The notes beneath the pieces were generated by a model. That model was given only the letters and a program-made list of their open reading frames with translations. It did not search any database and was not told the DNA's origin. Shown here piece after piece: positions 45,532 through 54,334 of a stretch of DNA of 64,000 bases. Source of the DNA: Herminiimonas sp. (GTDB taxonomy: Bacteria; Pseudomonadota; Gammaproteobacteria; Burkholderiales; Burkholderiaceae); the NCBI RefSeq assembly GCF_030655415.1, contig NZ_JAURVN010000015.1, forward strand, positions 310,001-374,000, in the 5' to 3' direction. The number at the start of each line of letters is the position of its first letter. Position 1 is the stretch's first letter. The translations under genes were made by a program, and so were the position numbers.

Positions 45532-46254
45532 ATGAAATCAAGCAACAGAATACTCAGCGCTAAAATTGCTTTTCTATCCTTGCTGACACTAGGGGGTTTC
45601 GCATCCCCAATACTGCAAGCGGCCGAAGCACCGGTAGTAATCGCGCGCCCGGCAATCGACAATGCCAAAGCCAAGGGCGCTTTGCAAACGGCGGTGTTTG
45701 CAGGTGGATGTTTTTGGGGAGTGGAAGGCGTATTCGAACATGTGCGCGGCGTGCGCAATGTGGTGTCGGGCTATGCGGGCGGTGACAAGGCGAATGCAAA
45801 TTACAATCTGGTGAGTCGCGGCAGCACCGGCCATGCCGAGGCAGTGCAAATCACTTTTGACCCAGCGGAAGTATCGTACGGTGAGTTATTGCAGATATTC
45901 TTCTCTGTCGCGCACGACCCAACGCAATTGAATCGTCAAGGGCCAGACAGCGGAACACAGTATCGCTCTGCGGTTTTTTATACTGATGACGCACAGCAAA
46001 AAGTAACGGATGCGTACGTCGCGCAATTGAATCAGGCGCATGTTTTTCGCAGCAACATCGTTACGCAAATCACGCCGCTGAAAGAGTTCTATCCAGCGGA
46101 GGAATATCATCAGAACTTCTTACAGCGTAATCCGCGGCATCCTTATATCGTCTATAACGATCTGCCGAAAATCAGCAACTTGAAGCGGATATTCCCTGCT
46201 GTATATGTGGACGAGCCGGTAGCCTCGAACAAGGCACAGCAAATGAAATTCTGA
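45532..46254 (+). CDS. msrA: Exported peptide-methionine (S)-S-oxide reductase
   Basis: 240 residues; CAGGAGCATTCA before the ATG. Sec-type signal (AKIAFLSLLTLGGFASPILQAAE, cleavage about 31). Catalytic motif GGCFWGVEGVFEHV (Cys about 59), YAGGDKANANYNLVSRGSTGHAEAVQ and GTQYRSAVFY, the MsrA core. Reduces methionine-S-sulfoxide. Together with msrB it gives an envelope repair pair covering both epimers; Neisseria PilB fuses equivalent domains. The reductant (DsbD- or CcdA-like) is not encoded nearby. Confidence 0.95.
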   Translation: MKSSNRILSAKIAFLSLLTLGGFASPILQAAEAPVVIARPAIDNAKAKGALQTAVFAGGCFWGVEGVFEHVRGVRNVVSGYAGGDKANANYNLVSRGSTGHAEAVQITFDPAEVSYGELLQIFFSVAHDPTQLNRQGPDSGTQYRSAVFYTDDAQQKVTDAYVAQLNQAHVFRSNIVTQITPLKEFYPAEEYHQNFLQRNPRHPYIVYNDLPKISNLKRIFPAVYVDEPVASNKAQQMKF

Positions 46255-46265
46255 TTTTGATGAAA

Positions 46266-46290
46266 TGCGAGCACATGCTATGTGCTCGCA
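46266..46290. terminator. Hairpin between msrA and antiporter gene
   Basis: A perfect 11-bp stem tgcgagcacat / atgtgctcgca with a GCT loop, 12 nt past the msrA stop and 12 nt beyond the convergent antiporter stop. No T-run follows on either strand, so it may stabilise 3' ends rather than terminate. Confidence 0.55.
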
Positions 46291-46301
46291 TCGTAAGCAG
46301 C

Positions 46302-47510
46302 TCAGTTCGACTTGAAAATCAGTGACTTCAATTTTTGCAATTTTGGATACACGATAGGTACCGTAAGCATCGTGCTAGCCACCGCCATCAGTAACAATGC
46401 GGTAAATGTTTCATTGGTGATGATCTGCTTATCCAGCAGAATATTAGCGAAGATGATCATGATCAGCGCTTTGGTCTGCAACAACCATCCGATAATCGAA
46501 GCTTCACCTTTTTCCCACTTAAGAATTTTACCGGCGGCATGAATGCCCGCCAGCTTGCCGAATACGGAGGCAATCAGCAATACTGCCGCCGCCGCAAATA
46601 CCGCGATCCCACCGACATCCCAGTTTGTTCTCAAGCCTGTGCTCAGAAAGAATACCGGCATAATGGTCAGCAGCACGTGATGTCGCAACAGGTCCATCTT
46701 CTCCTGATTAAACCAGTGCGCGTCCATCACTGCGCCAGCGAGGAAGGCGCCAACCATGAAGTGCAAGCCAGCCCAATCAGCCGCAAAACTGCAGACCGCT
46801 AACCAGATCAAGCTTACATACCAGCGGTCACTTTCTTCCAGCTTGACCATGAGCCGGCGAAACAGGAATGTAGCCACTGCAAATGCCAGCAAAAATCCGA
46901 CCTGCCTGCCGACGCGTGTCCAGTCTAGCAAGATGATTGCGAGGACGCCCCATATCGCGATGTCGTCCAAGCTGGCGTAACGCAAGATGCGTTGGCCGAT
47001 CGGCTGCCGCAAAATATTGAGTTTTTCCATCAGCAAAATAAGAATCGGCAATGCTGTTACCGCGCATGCCATGCCTACGCCCAACACAAATTGCCAGGTC
47101 ATTGCTTTGGGACCGATCCAACCGCTGTACATCAGCATGCCCGCAGCAGCGATGCAGCCGAAGAACAAGGGACTACCTAATGCCAAGCCAGCTGTAATAC
47201 AGCTTTCGCGTCGATGCTCCCAAGCCTTTTTCAAATCAAGCTCGATACCGGCAATCATGACAAACAACATGACCGCCCACCAGGCAATGCCGTTCAGCGA
47301 TTGAATAACCGGTGGCGTAAATACGAATTTGTAATAGTCAGGGAAAACTGCGCCGAGGATGCCGGGCCCGAGCAAAATGCCGGCAATGATTTGCACCACG
47401 ACGAGAGGCGCGTAGTAATCGGTTTTGAAAATGCGCCAGATCAGGTACGGCACACTGAAAATCAGCAGCATCGCGATCAGGAAAATTTCAGTAGTGGTCA
47501 TTGCATGCAT
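46302..47510 (-). CDS. CPA2-type cation:proton antiporter
   Basis: 402 residues from the ATG at 47508-47510 with AAGG 9 nt upstream; ATG at 47501 and TTG at 47546 are alternatives. About twelve membrane segments. Seen: VVQIIAGILLGPGILGAVFPD (TM2-3 region of the Na+/H+ exchanger fold), MIAGIELDLKKAWEHRRE and MDAHWFNQEKMDLLRHHVLL. It lacks the C-terminal RCK/TrkA-N domain of KefB/KefC, so it is a short CPA2 member. Ion specificity unknown. Confidence 0.87.
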   Translation of the reverse strand: MHAMTTTEIFLIAMLLIFSVPYLIWRIFKTDYYAPLVVVQIIAGILLGPGILGAVFPDYYKFVFTPPVIQSLNGIAWWAVMLFVMIAGIELDLKKAWEHRRESCITAGLALGSPLFFGCIAAAGMLMYSGWIGPKAMTWQFVLGVGMACAVTALPILILLMEKLNILRQPIGQRILRYASLDDIAIWGVLAIILLDWTRVGRQVGFLLAFAVATFLFRRLMVKLEESDRWYVSLIWLAVCSFAADWAGLHFMVGAFLAGAVMDAHWFNQEKMDLLRHHVLLTIMPVFFLSTGLRTNWDVGGIAVFAAAAVLLIASVFGKLAGIHAAGKILKWEKGEASIIGWLLQTKALIMIIFANILLDKQIITNETFTALLLMAVASTMLTVPIVYPKLQKLKSLIFKSN

Positions 47511-47664
47511 ATAAGTCTGCCTTAGTGGGTAGATAGTCCGTTGCAACCGCGCTAACAGTCAAAACCCAGCGAGTGTAAATAACTTCCCTAGTCTAGCCAA
47601 GCCTATTCGCTTGCGACCGAATTAGGGCTGTCGCAAATTGCAGACGCGATGCGAGCAGGCAAGA

Positions 47665-47700
47665 AAAAACCCTCTGCAACTTTCGTTACAGAGGGTTTTT
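47665..47700 (-). terminator. Terminator of tRNA-Thr
   Basis: A perfect 12-bp stem aaaaaccctctg / cagagggttttt with a 12-nt loop, directly downstream (minus strand) of the CCA end. A diverged second copy is at 43374-43409. Confidence 0.9.
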
Positions 47701-47703
47701 ATT

Positions 47704-47779
<76 letters not shown>

Positions 47780-47807
47780 GAAACTTTTTCGCAGCGCGTA
47801 TTCTACG

Positions 47808-48317
47808 CTATTTAATCCGAGTTAGTGTAGGTCTTCCACCTTTTTTTGGTGGATCAGGCTCATCGTCCGATTCAACCGCCACATTTTTTTCATTTGGCTT
47901 GGGTGCGGTAGGCACCGAAGTCAATGCAGGCCCTGATGAAGACTGGATAGGCTGGGCTGAAGAATCTTCAGCTTGCTCGTCCGCGCCCTCTGCATCGTCT
48001 GACTTGACAGTCGCCTCGAACGCCATGCCCTGCCCGTTTTCGCGTGCATAGATGGCAACAACATTATCGACAGGAACCGAAATGTCGCGAGAGACGCCGC
48101 CAAAACGCGCACTGAAACGAACCAGATCGTTGTCCATCTTCAAGCCACTCGTGGCGCTGAAGCTGATGTTGAGGACGATCTCGCCGTTCTTGACGAATTC
48201 CATAGGCACGCGTGTGCCCGCGTCGACTACCGCGGCCATGTACGGTGTATAGCCGTTGTCCGTGCACCATTCGTAAATGGCACGTAACAGATAAGGTTTG
48301 GTAGAAGTTTCAGACAT
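47808..48317 (-). CDS. sspB: ClpXP protease specificity-enhancing factor SspB
   Basis: 169 residues from the ATG at 48315-48317. SspB adaptor fold: KPYLLRAIYEWCTDNGYTPYMAAV, EIVLNISFSATSGLKMDNDLVRFSARFGG (about 45-73), VDNVVAIYARENGQGMAF. An acidic Glu/Asp/Ala linker follows, and the C-terminal GGRPTLTRIK is the ClpX-binding tail. Delivers ssrA-tagged proteins to ClpXP. Follows sspA as in most proteobacteria. Confidence 0.96.
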   Translation of the reverse strand: MSETSTKPYLLRAIYEWCTDNGYTPYMAAVVDAGTRVPMEFVKNGEIVLNISFSATSGLKMDNDLVRFSARFGGVSRDISVPVDNVVAIYARENGQGMAFEATVKSDDAEGADEQAEDSSAQPIQSSSGPALTSVPTAPKPNEKNVAVESDDEPDPPKKGGRPTLTRIK

Positions 48318-48436
48318 GATGCCTATCGATGCGATGCAGGTAAAAAGTGTGCCATGAAATGTAGACAATGTCGTTGAATGAAGTACAAGATAGAAATCAG
48401 GCTTTCACTCAACGACCTTGATGCATGGCGCAAATT

Positions 48437-49048
48437 TTAACGACGCATGACCTTTTCAGATGGGGTCAACGCTTCGATGTAAGCAGGACGCGAGAAGATG
48501 CGTTCTGCGTACTTCATCAACGGTGCAGCAGTTTTCGACAATTCGATACCGTAGTGATCCAAACGCCACAGCAATGGAGCGATCGCGACATCCAGCATCG
48601 AGAATTCATCGCCCAGCATGTATTTGTTTTTCAGGAACAATGGTGCCAGCGTGGTCAGGCGATCGCGGATTTCATTGCGTGCTTTTTCCTGCGCTTTTTC
48701 ACCGCTGCGGCCTTTGTCGTTTTCCAACACGTGGACGTGGATGAACAATTCTTTTTCAAAATTGAACAACATCAAACGAGCACGAGCACGCATCAATGGG
48801 TCAGCCGGCATCAATTGTGGATGCGGGAAACGCTCATCGATGTATTCATTGATGATATTGGATTCGTACAAAATCAAATCGCGCTCAACCAGAATCGGCA
48901 CTTGGCCGTACGGGTTCATTGTCGAGATGTCTTCTGGTTTGTTAAACAGATCCACATCGCGTACTTCAAAGTCCATGCCTTTTTCAAACAGGACCAGGCG
49001 GCAGCGTTGCGAAAATGGGCAAGTGGTGCCCGAATAGAGAACCATCAT
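48437..49048 (-). CDS. sspA: Stringent starvation protein A (GST fold)
   Basis: 203 residues. Thioredoxin-like N domain MVLYSGTTCPFSQRCRLVLFEKGM, NPYGQVPILVERDLILYESNIINEYIDERFPHPQLMP, then the helical GST C domain. SspA binds RNA polymerase and alters transcription under starvation and acid stress; it has no glutathione transferase activity in E. coli. Downstream of petC and separated from it by hairpins, then sspB after 119 nt. Confidence 0.94.
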   Translation of the reverse strand: MMVLYSGTTCPFSQRCRLVLFEKGMDFEVRDVDLFNKPEDISTMNPYGQVPILVERDLILYESNIINEYIDERFPHPQLMPADPLMRARARLMLFNFEKELFIHVHVLENDKGRSGEKAQEKARNEIRDRLTTLAPLFLKNKYMLGDEFSMLDVAIAPLLWRLDHYGIELSKTAAPLMKYAERIFSRPAYIEALTPSEKVMRR

Positions 49049-49071
49049 TTTTATAGTTCCTTAGAAACAAA

Positions 49072-49124
49072 GGGGTGAGACGCAGGCGGCTCACCCCAAA
49101 ACAAATGCCCGCAGAGTACGGGCA
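49072..49124 (-). terminator. Double hairpin after petC
   Basis: Hairpin 1: tgcccg / cgggca (49106-49111; 49119-49124), six nt past the petC stop. Hairpin 2: ggggtgag / ctcacccc (49072-49079; 49090-49097). On the minus strand each is followed by short T-rich runs. It probably attenuates read-through from petABC into sspA. Confidence 0.7.
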
Positions 49125-49129
49125 ACAAA

Positions 49130-49894
49130 TTACTTGATATCTTTCCAGTAGGAAGCGTTCAAGCGCCAGGTGATTACGATAAATACACCCAGGAACATCA
49201 ATACCCAAGCGCCTAGGCGTTTGCGGGTATTTTGAGCAGGCTCAGCCATCCAGGTCATGAATGACACCAGATCAGCAACGGATTTATCGTATTCAAGTGC
49301 AGTCAGCGTGCCAGGAGTAATTTGCTCAAAACCAGCAAATTTATGGATCACCTTGCTCGCATCATGCGGATCTTTTTCGTCGACGAACTTGGCTGCACGT
49401 GTACCTTGCAACTCCCACAATACGTGCGGCATTGCCACGTTAGGGTAAGTCAGGTTATTCCAGCCAGTCGCGCGCGTATCGTCTTTATAGTAGGTACGCA
49501 GATAGGTATAGAGCCAATCCGGTCCCGAACCTGCGCTGGATGCTTTGGCACGGGCGATCACCGATAAATCCGGTGGCGCTGCGCCAAACCATTCCTTCGC
49601 ATCTTTCGCCGTCATCGCAATCGTCATCATGCTGCCGACCTTGTCGGACGTGAACAGCAAATTGGTCTTGATTTGTTCTTCGGTCAGACCCAAGTCTTGC
49701 AACTTGTTGTAGCGCAAAGAGGATGCCGAATGACAGTTCAAGCAATAGTTAACAAAGAGCTTGGCGCCGTTCTGCAAAGCCGCGAGGTCTTTGGTGTGGT
49801 CTGGCGCTTTATCCAGTGGGAAGCCACCTTCCGCGGCCAATGCCAAGCCTGGTAAAAGTACTAGCGTCGCAATCAGTTTTTTCATCAAGTTCAT
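49130..49894 (-). CDS. petC: Cytochrome c1 of the bc1 complex
   Basis: 254 residues. Signal peptide (MKKLIATLVLLPGLALAAEG), haem motif FVNYCLNCHSASSLRYN (CxxCH about 53-57), the MTIAMTAKDAKEWFGAAPPDLSVIAR region, and a C-terminal membrane anchor (KRLGAWVLMFLGVFIVITW). Passes electrons from the Rieske protein to cytochrome c. The ATG of MKKL three codons in is an alternative start. Confidence 0.96.
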   Translation of the reverse strand: MNLMKKLIATLVLLPGLALAAEGGFPLDKAPDHTKDLAALQNGAKLFVNYCLNCHSASSLRYNKLQDLGLTEEQIKTNLLFTSDKVGSMMTIAMTAKDAKEWFGAAPPDLSVIARAKASSAGSGPDWLYTYLRTYYKDDTRATGWNNLTYPNVAMPHVLWELQGTRAAKFVDEKDPHDASKVIHKFAGFEQITPGTLTALEYDKSVADLVSFMTWMAEPAQNTRKRLGAWVLMFLGVFIVITWRLNASYWKDIK

Positions 49895-49916
49895 GATTCT
49901 ATTATCCCTTTGCGGC

Positions 49917-51320
49917 TTAGTGCGGATGGAAAACGACGCGATCCGGCACAGGCTTGAACGTTCCCATCGAACTCCACCATGGCATCAGCAGGAAGAAGCC
50001 GAAGTAGATGAAGGTACCAATCTGCGAAACCGCAGTACCGATAGGTGTAGGCGCTTGCACACCAAGATAACCGAGGACGACGAACATAATGCCGAAAACG
50101 ATATAAATGTATTTGTGCCAGCTTGGGCGATAGCGTATCGATTTAACCGGCGACACATCAAACCATGGCAGACCGAACATGATCATGACCGATACGCCCA
50201 TCAACACCACGCCCCAGAATTTTGCATCGGTAACAAACATCGCTACGATGACAAGCAGACCGATTACCGCAGCGGCAGCTTTGAACTTGGTCGCCAAACG
50301 CGTTTTCAAAATGATCAGCGCGACGTATGCGGCGACACCTGCAGCCAGCCACACCATGAAGTCTGAAGTAACCGCACGCAGAATCGAATAGAAAGGCGTG
50401 AAGTACCAGACCGGAGCAATATGCGGCGGCGTTTTCAGCGGGTCAGCTGGAACGAAGTTGTTGTACTCGAGGAAGTAACCACCCATTTCCGGCGCGAAGA
50501 ACACCACACTGGTGAACACGAACAGGAAAATCGTCACGATGAAAATATCGTGCACCGAGTAGTAAGGATGGAAAGGAATGCCGTCGCGCGGAACGCCTTT
50601 TTCATCCAATGTTTCCTTGATTTCAACGCCATCCGGATTGTTCGAACCTACTTCGTGCAAGGCAACGATGTGCGCCACAACCAGGCCGATCAACACTAAT
50701 GGAATCGCGATCACGTGGAACGCGAAGAAGCGGTTCAAGGTTGCATCGGAAACGACATAGTCACCACGAATCCACAGCGACAGATCAGGGCCGATGAAAG
50801 GAATCGCGCCGAACAAGTTAACAATAACCTGCGCACCCCAATACGACATTTGGCCCCAAGGCAGCAAGTAACCGAAGAACGCTTCAGCCATCAGGCACAA
50901 GAAAATACCGACGCCGAACAACCAGACCAATTCACGTGGCTTGCGATACGAGCCGTACAACAGGCCGCGCAACATATGAATATAGACCACCACGAAAAAC
51001 GCTGAAGCACCAGTCGAATGCATGTAGCGCACCAACCAGCCCCAAGGCACATCACGCATGATGTATTCAACCGAAGCGAATGCCAGAGCGGCGTCCGGTT
51101 TGTAATGCATCACGAGGAAAATACCGGTAACGATTTGAATCACCAGCACCAACAATGCCAGCGAACCGAATACGTACAGGAAGTTGAAGTTTTTCGGCGC
51201 GTAGTACTCGGACAGATGCGCTTTATAAGTAGACGACAGCGGGAAACGCGCGTCGACCCAGTTCAATGCTTTTTCTGCAATAGGTGCGTCGGCAGGAAGT
51301 TGTTTTTCGTGGAAAGCCAT
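49917..51320 (-). CDS. petB: Cytochrome b of the bc1 complex
   Basis: 467 residues. Eight core helices with haem-ligand histidine pairs in WLVRYMHSTGASAFFVVVYIHMLRG and FAFHVIAIPLVLIGLVVAHIVALHEVG. The Qo-site motif reads PVWYFTPFYSILRA (PVWY, as in many beta- and gammaproteobacteria, rather than PEWY). A C-terminal extension of about 70 residues carries two extra hydrophobic stretches (AKFWGVVLMGVSVMIMFGL and IYIVFGIMFVVLGYLGV). Oxidises ubiquinol and pumps protons. Starts two nt after the petA stop. Confidence 0.97.
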   Translation of the reverse strand: MAFHEKQLPADAPIAEKALNWVDARFPLSSTYKAHLSEYYAPKNFNFLYVFGSLALLVLVIQIVTGIFLVMHYKPDAALAFASVEYIMRDVPWGWLVRYMHSTGASAFFVVVYIHMLRGLLYGSYRKPRELVWLFGVGIFLCLMAEAFFGYLLPWGQMSYWGAQVIVNLFGAIPFIGPDLSLWIRGDYVVSDATLNRFFAFHVIAIPLVLIGLVVAHIVALHEVGSNNPDGVEIKETLDEKGVPRDGIPFHPYYSVHDIFIVTIFLFVFTSVVFFAPEMGGYFLEYNNFVPADPLKTPPHIAPVWYFTPFYSILRAVTSDFMVWLAAGVAAYVALIILKTRLATKFKAAAAVIGLLVIVAMFVTDAKFWGVVLMGVSVMIMFGLPWFDVSPVKSIRYRPSWHKYIYIVFGIMFVVLGYLGVQAPTPIGTAVSQIGTFIYFGFFLLMPWWSSMGTFKPVPDRVVFHPH

Positions 51321-51322
51321 GA

Positions 51323-51931
51323 TTACGCCTCGCCTTTCTCGTCTTTACCGATGACCAGTTTGGAATCACCCACAAACATGTGACGTGGTACTTCGAGATT
51401 GTCGGGCGCAGGTTTGTTTTTGAATACACGACCAGCCAGATCGAAGGTCGATCCGTGGCATGGGCACAAGAAGCCGCCATGCCAATCATCTGGCAGCGAA
51501 GGCTGTGCGCCGGTCTGGAAGCGGGTTACAGGCGAGCAGCCGAGATGAGTACAGATACCAACCGCAACCAGGATTTCTGGCTTGATGGAGCGATATTCAT
51601 TGCGAGCATATTCCGGTGTCAATTCATCCGGCTTGCGTTCCGAGTTCGGATCGGCCACTTCACCGTCAACCTGTTTGATACCTGCCAGCATTTCGGGCGA
51701 ACGTTTCAAGATCCAGACTGGCTTACCGCGCCATTCCACGGTCTTGAGTTCGCCTGGTACCAGAGAACTGATGTCAACTTCGACAGGTGCACCGGCAGCT
51801 TTCGCACGTTCCGAAGGCTGAAATGTAGATACTAAAACGCCTGTTGTAGCCAACCCAGCCACACCGCCTGCTGCGCACGTGGCGACGAGCAAGCCACGTC
51901 GACCGGAATCGACCTGCTTTTCGTTACTCAT
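51323..51931 (-). CDS. petA: Rieske iron-sulfur protein of the bc1 complex
   Basis: 202 residues from the ATG at 51929-51931, which has GGGGTTGGT upstream; the longer frame has no family residues. Tat-type uncleaved signal anchor (DSGRRGLLVATCAAGGVAGLATTGVLV, shown by RRGLL). Rieske cluster motifs CTHLGC and CPCHGSTFD (about 135-165). Needs the twin-arginine translocase, which is encoded at 56.2-57.9 kb here. First gene of petABC. Confidence 0.97.
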   Translation of the reverse strand: MSNEKQVDSGRRGLLVATCAAGGVAGLATTGVLVSTFQPSERAKAAGAPVEVDISSLVPGELKTVEWRGKPVWILKRSPEMLAGIKQVDGEVADPNSERKPDELTPEYARNEYRSIKPEILVAVGICTHLGCSPVTRFQTGAQPSLPDDWHGGFLCPCHGSTFDLAGRVFKNKPAPDNLEVPRHMFVGDSKLVIGKDEKGEA

Positions 51932-52129
51932 ACCAACCCCAATCGTCAAAATGCGAAATCTGTACGAAACTTCTAGCAACCTTTGATTATATCGAAGGCA
52001 ACGTCCGTTTTGAAGAGAATCGCTGTCTCAAAGCCCATTTTGCTGAACTTTTATAATAATTCTGTTGTTGTATCTACTTATTTGCGACGCATTATCCATC
52101 GAATTTGCCTGAAATAGCGGAAATTTAAT

Positions 52130-52158
52130 TTGACGTTTAAGCCCCCTAAATCTAGGAT
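52130..52158 (+). promoter_or_regulatory. Candidate sigma-70 promoter of mscL
   Basis: TTGACG (52130-52135), 17-nt spacer, TAGGAT (52153-52158); 5 of 6 and 4 of 6 consensus matches. Predicted start about 52165, leaving a 40-nt leader with GGAG. TATAAT at 52052-52057 is a second -10-like hexamer without a good -35. Confidence 0.5.
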
Positions 52159-52205
52159 ACGCTGGCGCATTGCACTTTTACAAACATGTTAAACGGAGAA
52201 TTGCC

Positions 52206-52616
52206 ATGGGCATGATGCAGGAATTTAAAGCTTTTGCAATAAAAGGAAACGTTGTTGATTTGGCAGTTGCGGTCATTATCGGCGGAGCATTCGGCAAAAT
52301 TGTCGATTCGGCGGTTAAGGACATCATCATGCCTATCGTCGGCAAAATTTTCGGCGGACTCGATTTCGCCAATTATTATTTACCATTGAATAATCAAGAT
52401 CCAAGCCTGCCGTTGGTAGAGGCGCAGAAGCTTGGCGCTGTTTTCGCATACGGTAACTTCATCACGATTTCGATCAACTTCCTTATTTTGGCATTCATCA
52501 TTTTTCAGATGGTACGCATTCTGAATAAATTGAAAAAAGATGAGCCTGTAGTGGAAGCTGCAACACCAGAAGATATTGTGTTGCTGCGCGAAATTCGCGA
52601 CTCACTGAAAAAATAA
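52206..52616 (+). CDS. mscL: Large-conductance mechanosensitive channel
   Basis: 136 residues; ATG with GGAGAATTGCC upstream. Seen: [41 protein letters not shown] (amphipathic N helix and TM1), [25 protein letters not shown] (TM2) and a charged C-terminal helix. Pentameric inner-membrane safety valve opening on hypo-osmotic stretch. Monocistronic with terminator. Confidence 0.97.
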   Translation: MGMMQEFKAFAIKGNVVDLAVAVIIGGAFGKIVDSAVKDIIMPIVGKIFGGLDFANYYLPLNNQDPSLPLVEAQKLGAVFAYGNFITISINFLILAFIIFQMVRILNKLKKDEPVVEAATPEDIVLLREIRDSLKK

Positions 52617-52618
52617 AT

Positions 52619-52646
52619 AAAAAGCCGCCAGATTTGGCGGCTTTTT
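52619..52646. terminator. Terminator after mscL
   Basis: A perfect 12-bp stem aaaaagccgcca / tggcggcttttt with a GATT loop, immediately after the mscL stop and 17 nt before the convergent regulator stop. Bidirectional. Confidence 0.92.
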
Positions 52647-52662
52647 ATTTGATACCTCTACA

Positions 52663-53394
52663 TCAAGCATCACGCTTGGATTTAAGCTGATCCATCTGCA
52701 GCAAACCACGACGATTGGCTTCATACACGGCTTCGCCGCGCGAATGCACAGACAGCTTGTCGTAAATATTTTTAATATGCGTCTGCACGGTGCCGACTGA
52801 CAAGGTCAGCTGTTTGGCGACATCACCGTAACTATCGCCACATGCGATCAAATCAAGAATAGCCGCTTCACGCTTGGTCAAAAATACTTGCGGACCGGTT
52901 TCCTTATCGACTTGCTCAGACGCCGCATCGGTCACTTTTTTATCATCGCGCATGCGTGACAAAAGCTTGCGGGCAATCGTTGGACTAATAGGCGAACCGC
53001 CGGTATGCAGTTCCAGCAAAGAACGTCCGATATCAAGTTGACCCGCATCTTTTAAAACATATCCGGATGCGCCGGCTTCTATGCTGTCGACTACGCTGTC
53101 TTGATCGCTGGAGGTGGTGATAACCATGATGTTGCAGTCGGGATAGCGCTCGGCGCAAAAACGTATGATGTCTATCCCCGAGCCGTCTGGCAAACCCAGA
53201 TCAACCAGCAAGACATCTGGCTGTTGTTGCAGTAACCAGCTCAATGCTGACTTCACACTATCGAGTGCGTCCAGCAATTTGAATGCAGGTTCTTTTTCTA
53301 TCCCTAAACACAATGCGCGCCGTGTTACCGCGTCGTCTTCAACAACTAAAACTGTGATGGGCTTAGACGGCGTATCCGTTATCGGTTGCGACAT
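52663..53394 (-). CDS. Orphan NarL/LuxR-type response regulator
   Basis: 243 residues from the ATG at 53392-53394; the upstream 50-codon extension is AT-rich and unlike the family. Receiver domain about 15-130: VLVVEDDAVTRRAL with acidic pair, DVLLVDLGLPDG with the phospho-Asp (about 65), VITTSS and VLKDAG. HTH about 175-240: LTKREAAILDLIACGDSYGDVAKQLTLSVGTVQTHIKNIYDKL. No kinase is adjacent, so the partner and regulon are unknown. The 159 nt upstream are AT-rich and contain a TTGACG plus TATTAAT pair that may be its promoter. Confidence 0.92.
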   Translation of the reverse strand: MSQPITDTPSKPITVLVVEDDAVTRRALCLGIEKEPAFKLLDALDSVKSALSWLLQQQPDVLLVDLGLPDGSGIDIIRFCAERYPDCNIMVITTSSDQDSVVDSIEAGASGYVLKDAGQLDIGRSLLELHTGGSPISPTIARKLLSRMRDDKKVTDAASEQVDKETGPQVFLTKREAAILDLIACGDSYGDVAKQLTLSVGTVQTHIKNIYDKLSVHSRGEAVYEANRRGLLQMDQLKSKRDA

Positions 53395-53553
53395 GATTAT
53401 CGGTATCCCTGTCTCTGGCACGCATACGATGCGCGCTCTGTCTATTTTCGAATTGGTAGTTATACCATAGCAATTTATAGATTTGTCATACGTACCGTGT
53501 TGAAACGAATCAATGCGCGAATTAATAAACACATCTATATACACGTCAATAAA

Positions 53554-54321
53554 TCACACTGGATTATCAATGTCGATAAAGTGATGGGCGATGCCGAATT
53601 GTGCAGCCAGATGTTCGCCCAAAGCCTGCACGCCATAACGCTCGGTGGCGTGATGCCCGCATGCAAGATAAGCGACGCCACTCTCACGCGCCAAATGTAC
53701 TGTTGGTTCGGAAATTTCACCGCTTAAATATACGTTGGCACCAGCGGCAATCGCATCGCCCAACAAACTTTGCGCAGCGCCCGTGCACCAGGCAATCTTG
53801 CCTAGCTTTTGTGCGGGATCGCCAATCACCAGCGGCCTGCGGCCTAATTGGCGTTCGACTTGCTGCGCCAAATCCGCTACCGATGTAATCGAGGCATCGT
53901 TCATTGCGCCCAACCAGCCCAGATCATCTTCACCAAAACGGGATTCAGCTTGCAAGCCCAGGCGTCGCGCGAGCTGTGCATTGTTGCCAAACTCTGCATG
54001 CATATCGAGCGGCAAATGATAGGCGAATAAATTGACGTCATTTGCCAGCAACAATTTCAAACGCTTGTGTTTTTGTCCGATCACGCGGGCATCTTCGCCG
54101 CGCCAGAAATAACCGTGATGCACCAGAATTGCATCGGCACCGTTTTCAATCGCTGCCTCAAGCAAAGCCTGACTCGCAGTCACGCCACTCACCAGTTTTT
54201 TAATTTCTTTACGACCTTCAACCTGCAAGCCGTTTGGGCAAAAATCTCGAAAACGAGTAATATCAAGCGTTCTCGCCAGATATTTGGCAAGATCATCTCT
54301 ATCTATCATTTTCTGACTCAT
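53554..54321 (-). CDS. Nif3/YbgI-like dinuclear metal centre protein
   Basis: 255 residues from the ATG at 54319-54321 (AGGTAGGGAAA upstream); an ATG four codons in is possible, and the longer frame runs into the divergent gene. Seen: [38 protein letters not shown] (metal ligands HH), [18 protein letters not shown] and the C-terminal GHHATERYG. Hexameric toroid binding two metals; GTP cyclohydrolase I-like activity has been proposed for relatives, but the role is unsettled. Its start is 13 nt from that of the protease gene. Confidence 0.93.
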   Translation of the reverse strand: MSQKMIDRDDLAKYLARTLDITRFRDFCPNGLQVEGRKEIKKLVSGVTASQALLEAAIENGADAILVHHGYFWRGEDARVIGQKHKRLKLLLANDVNLFAYHLPLDMHAEFGNNAQLARRLGLQAESRFGEDDLGWLGAMNDASITSVADLAQQVERQLGRRPLVIGDPAQKLGKIAWCTGAAQSLLGDAIAAGANVYLSGEISEPTVHLARESGVAYLACGHHATERYGVQALGEHLAAQFGIAHHFIDIDNPV

Positions 54322-54334
54322 TTTCCCTACCTTT

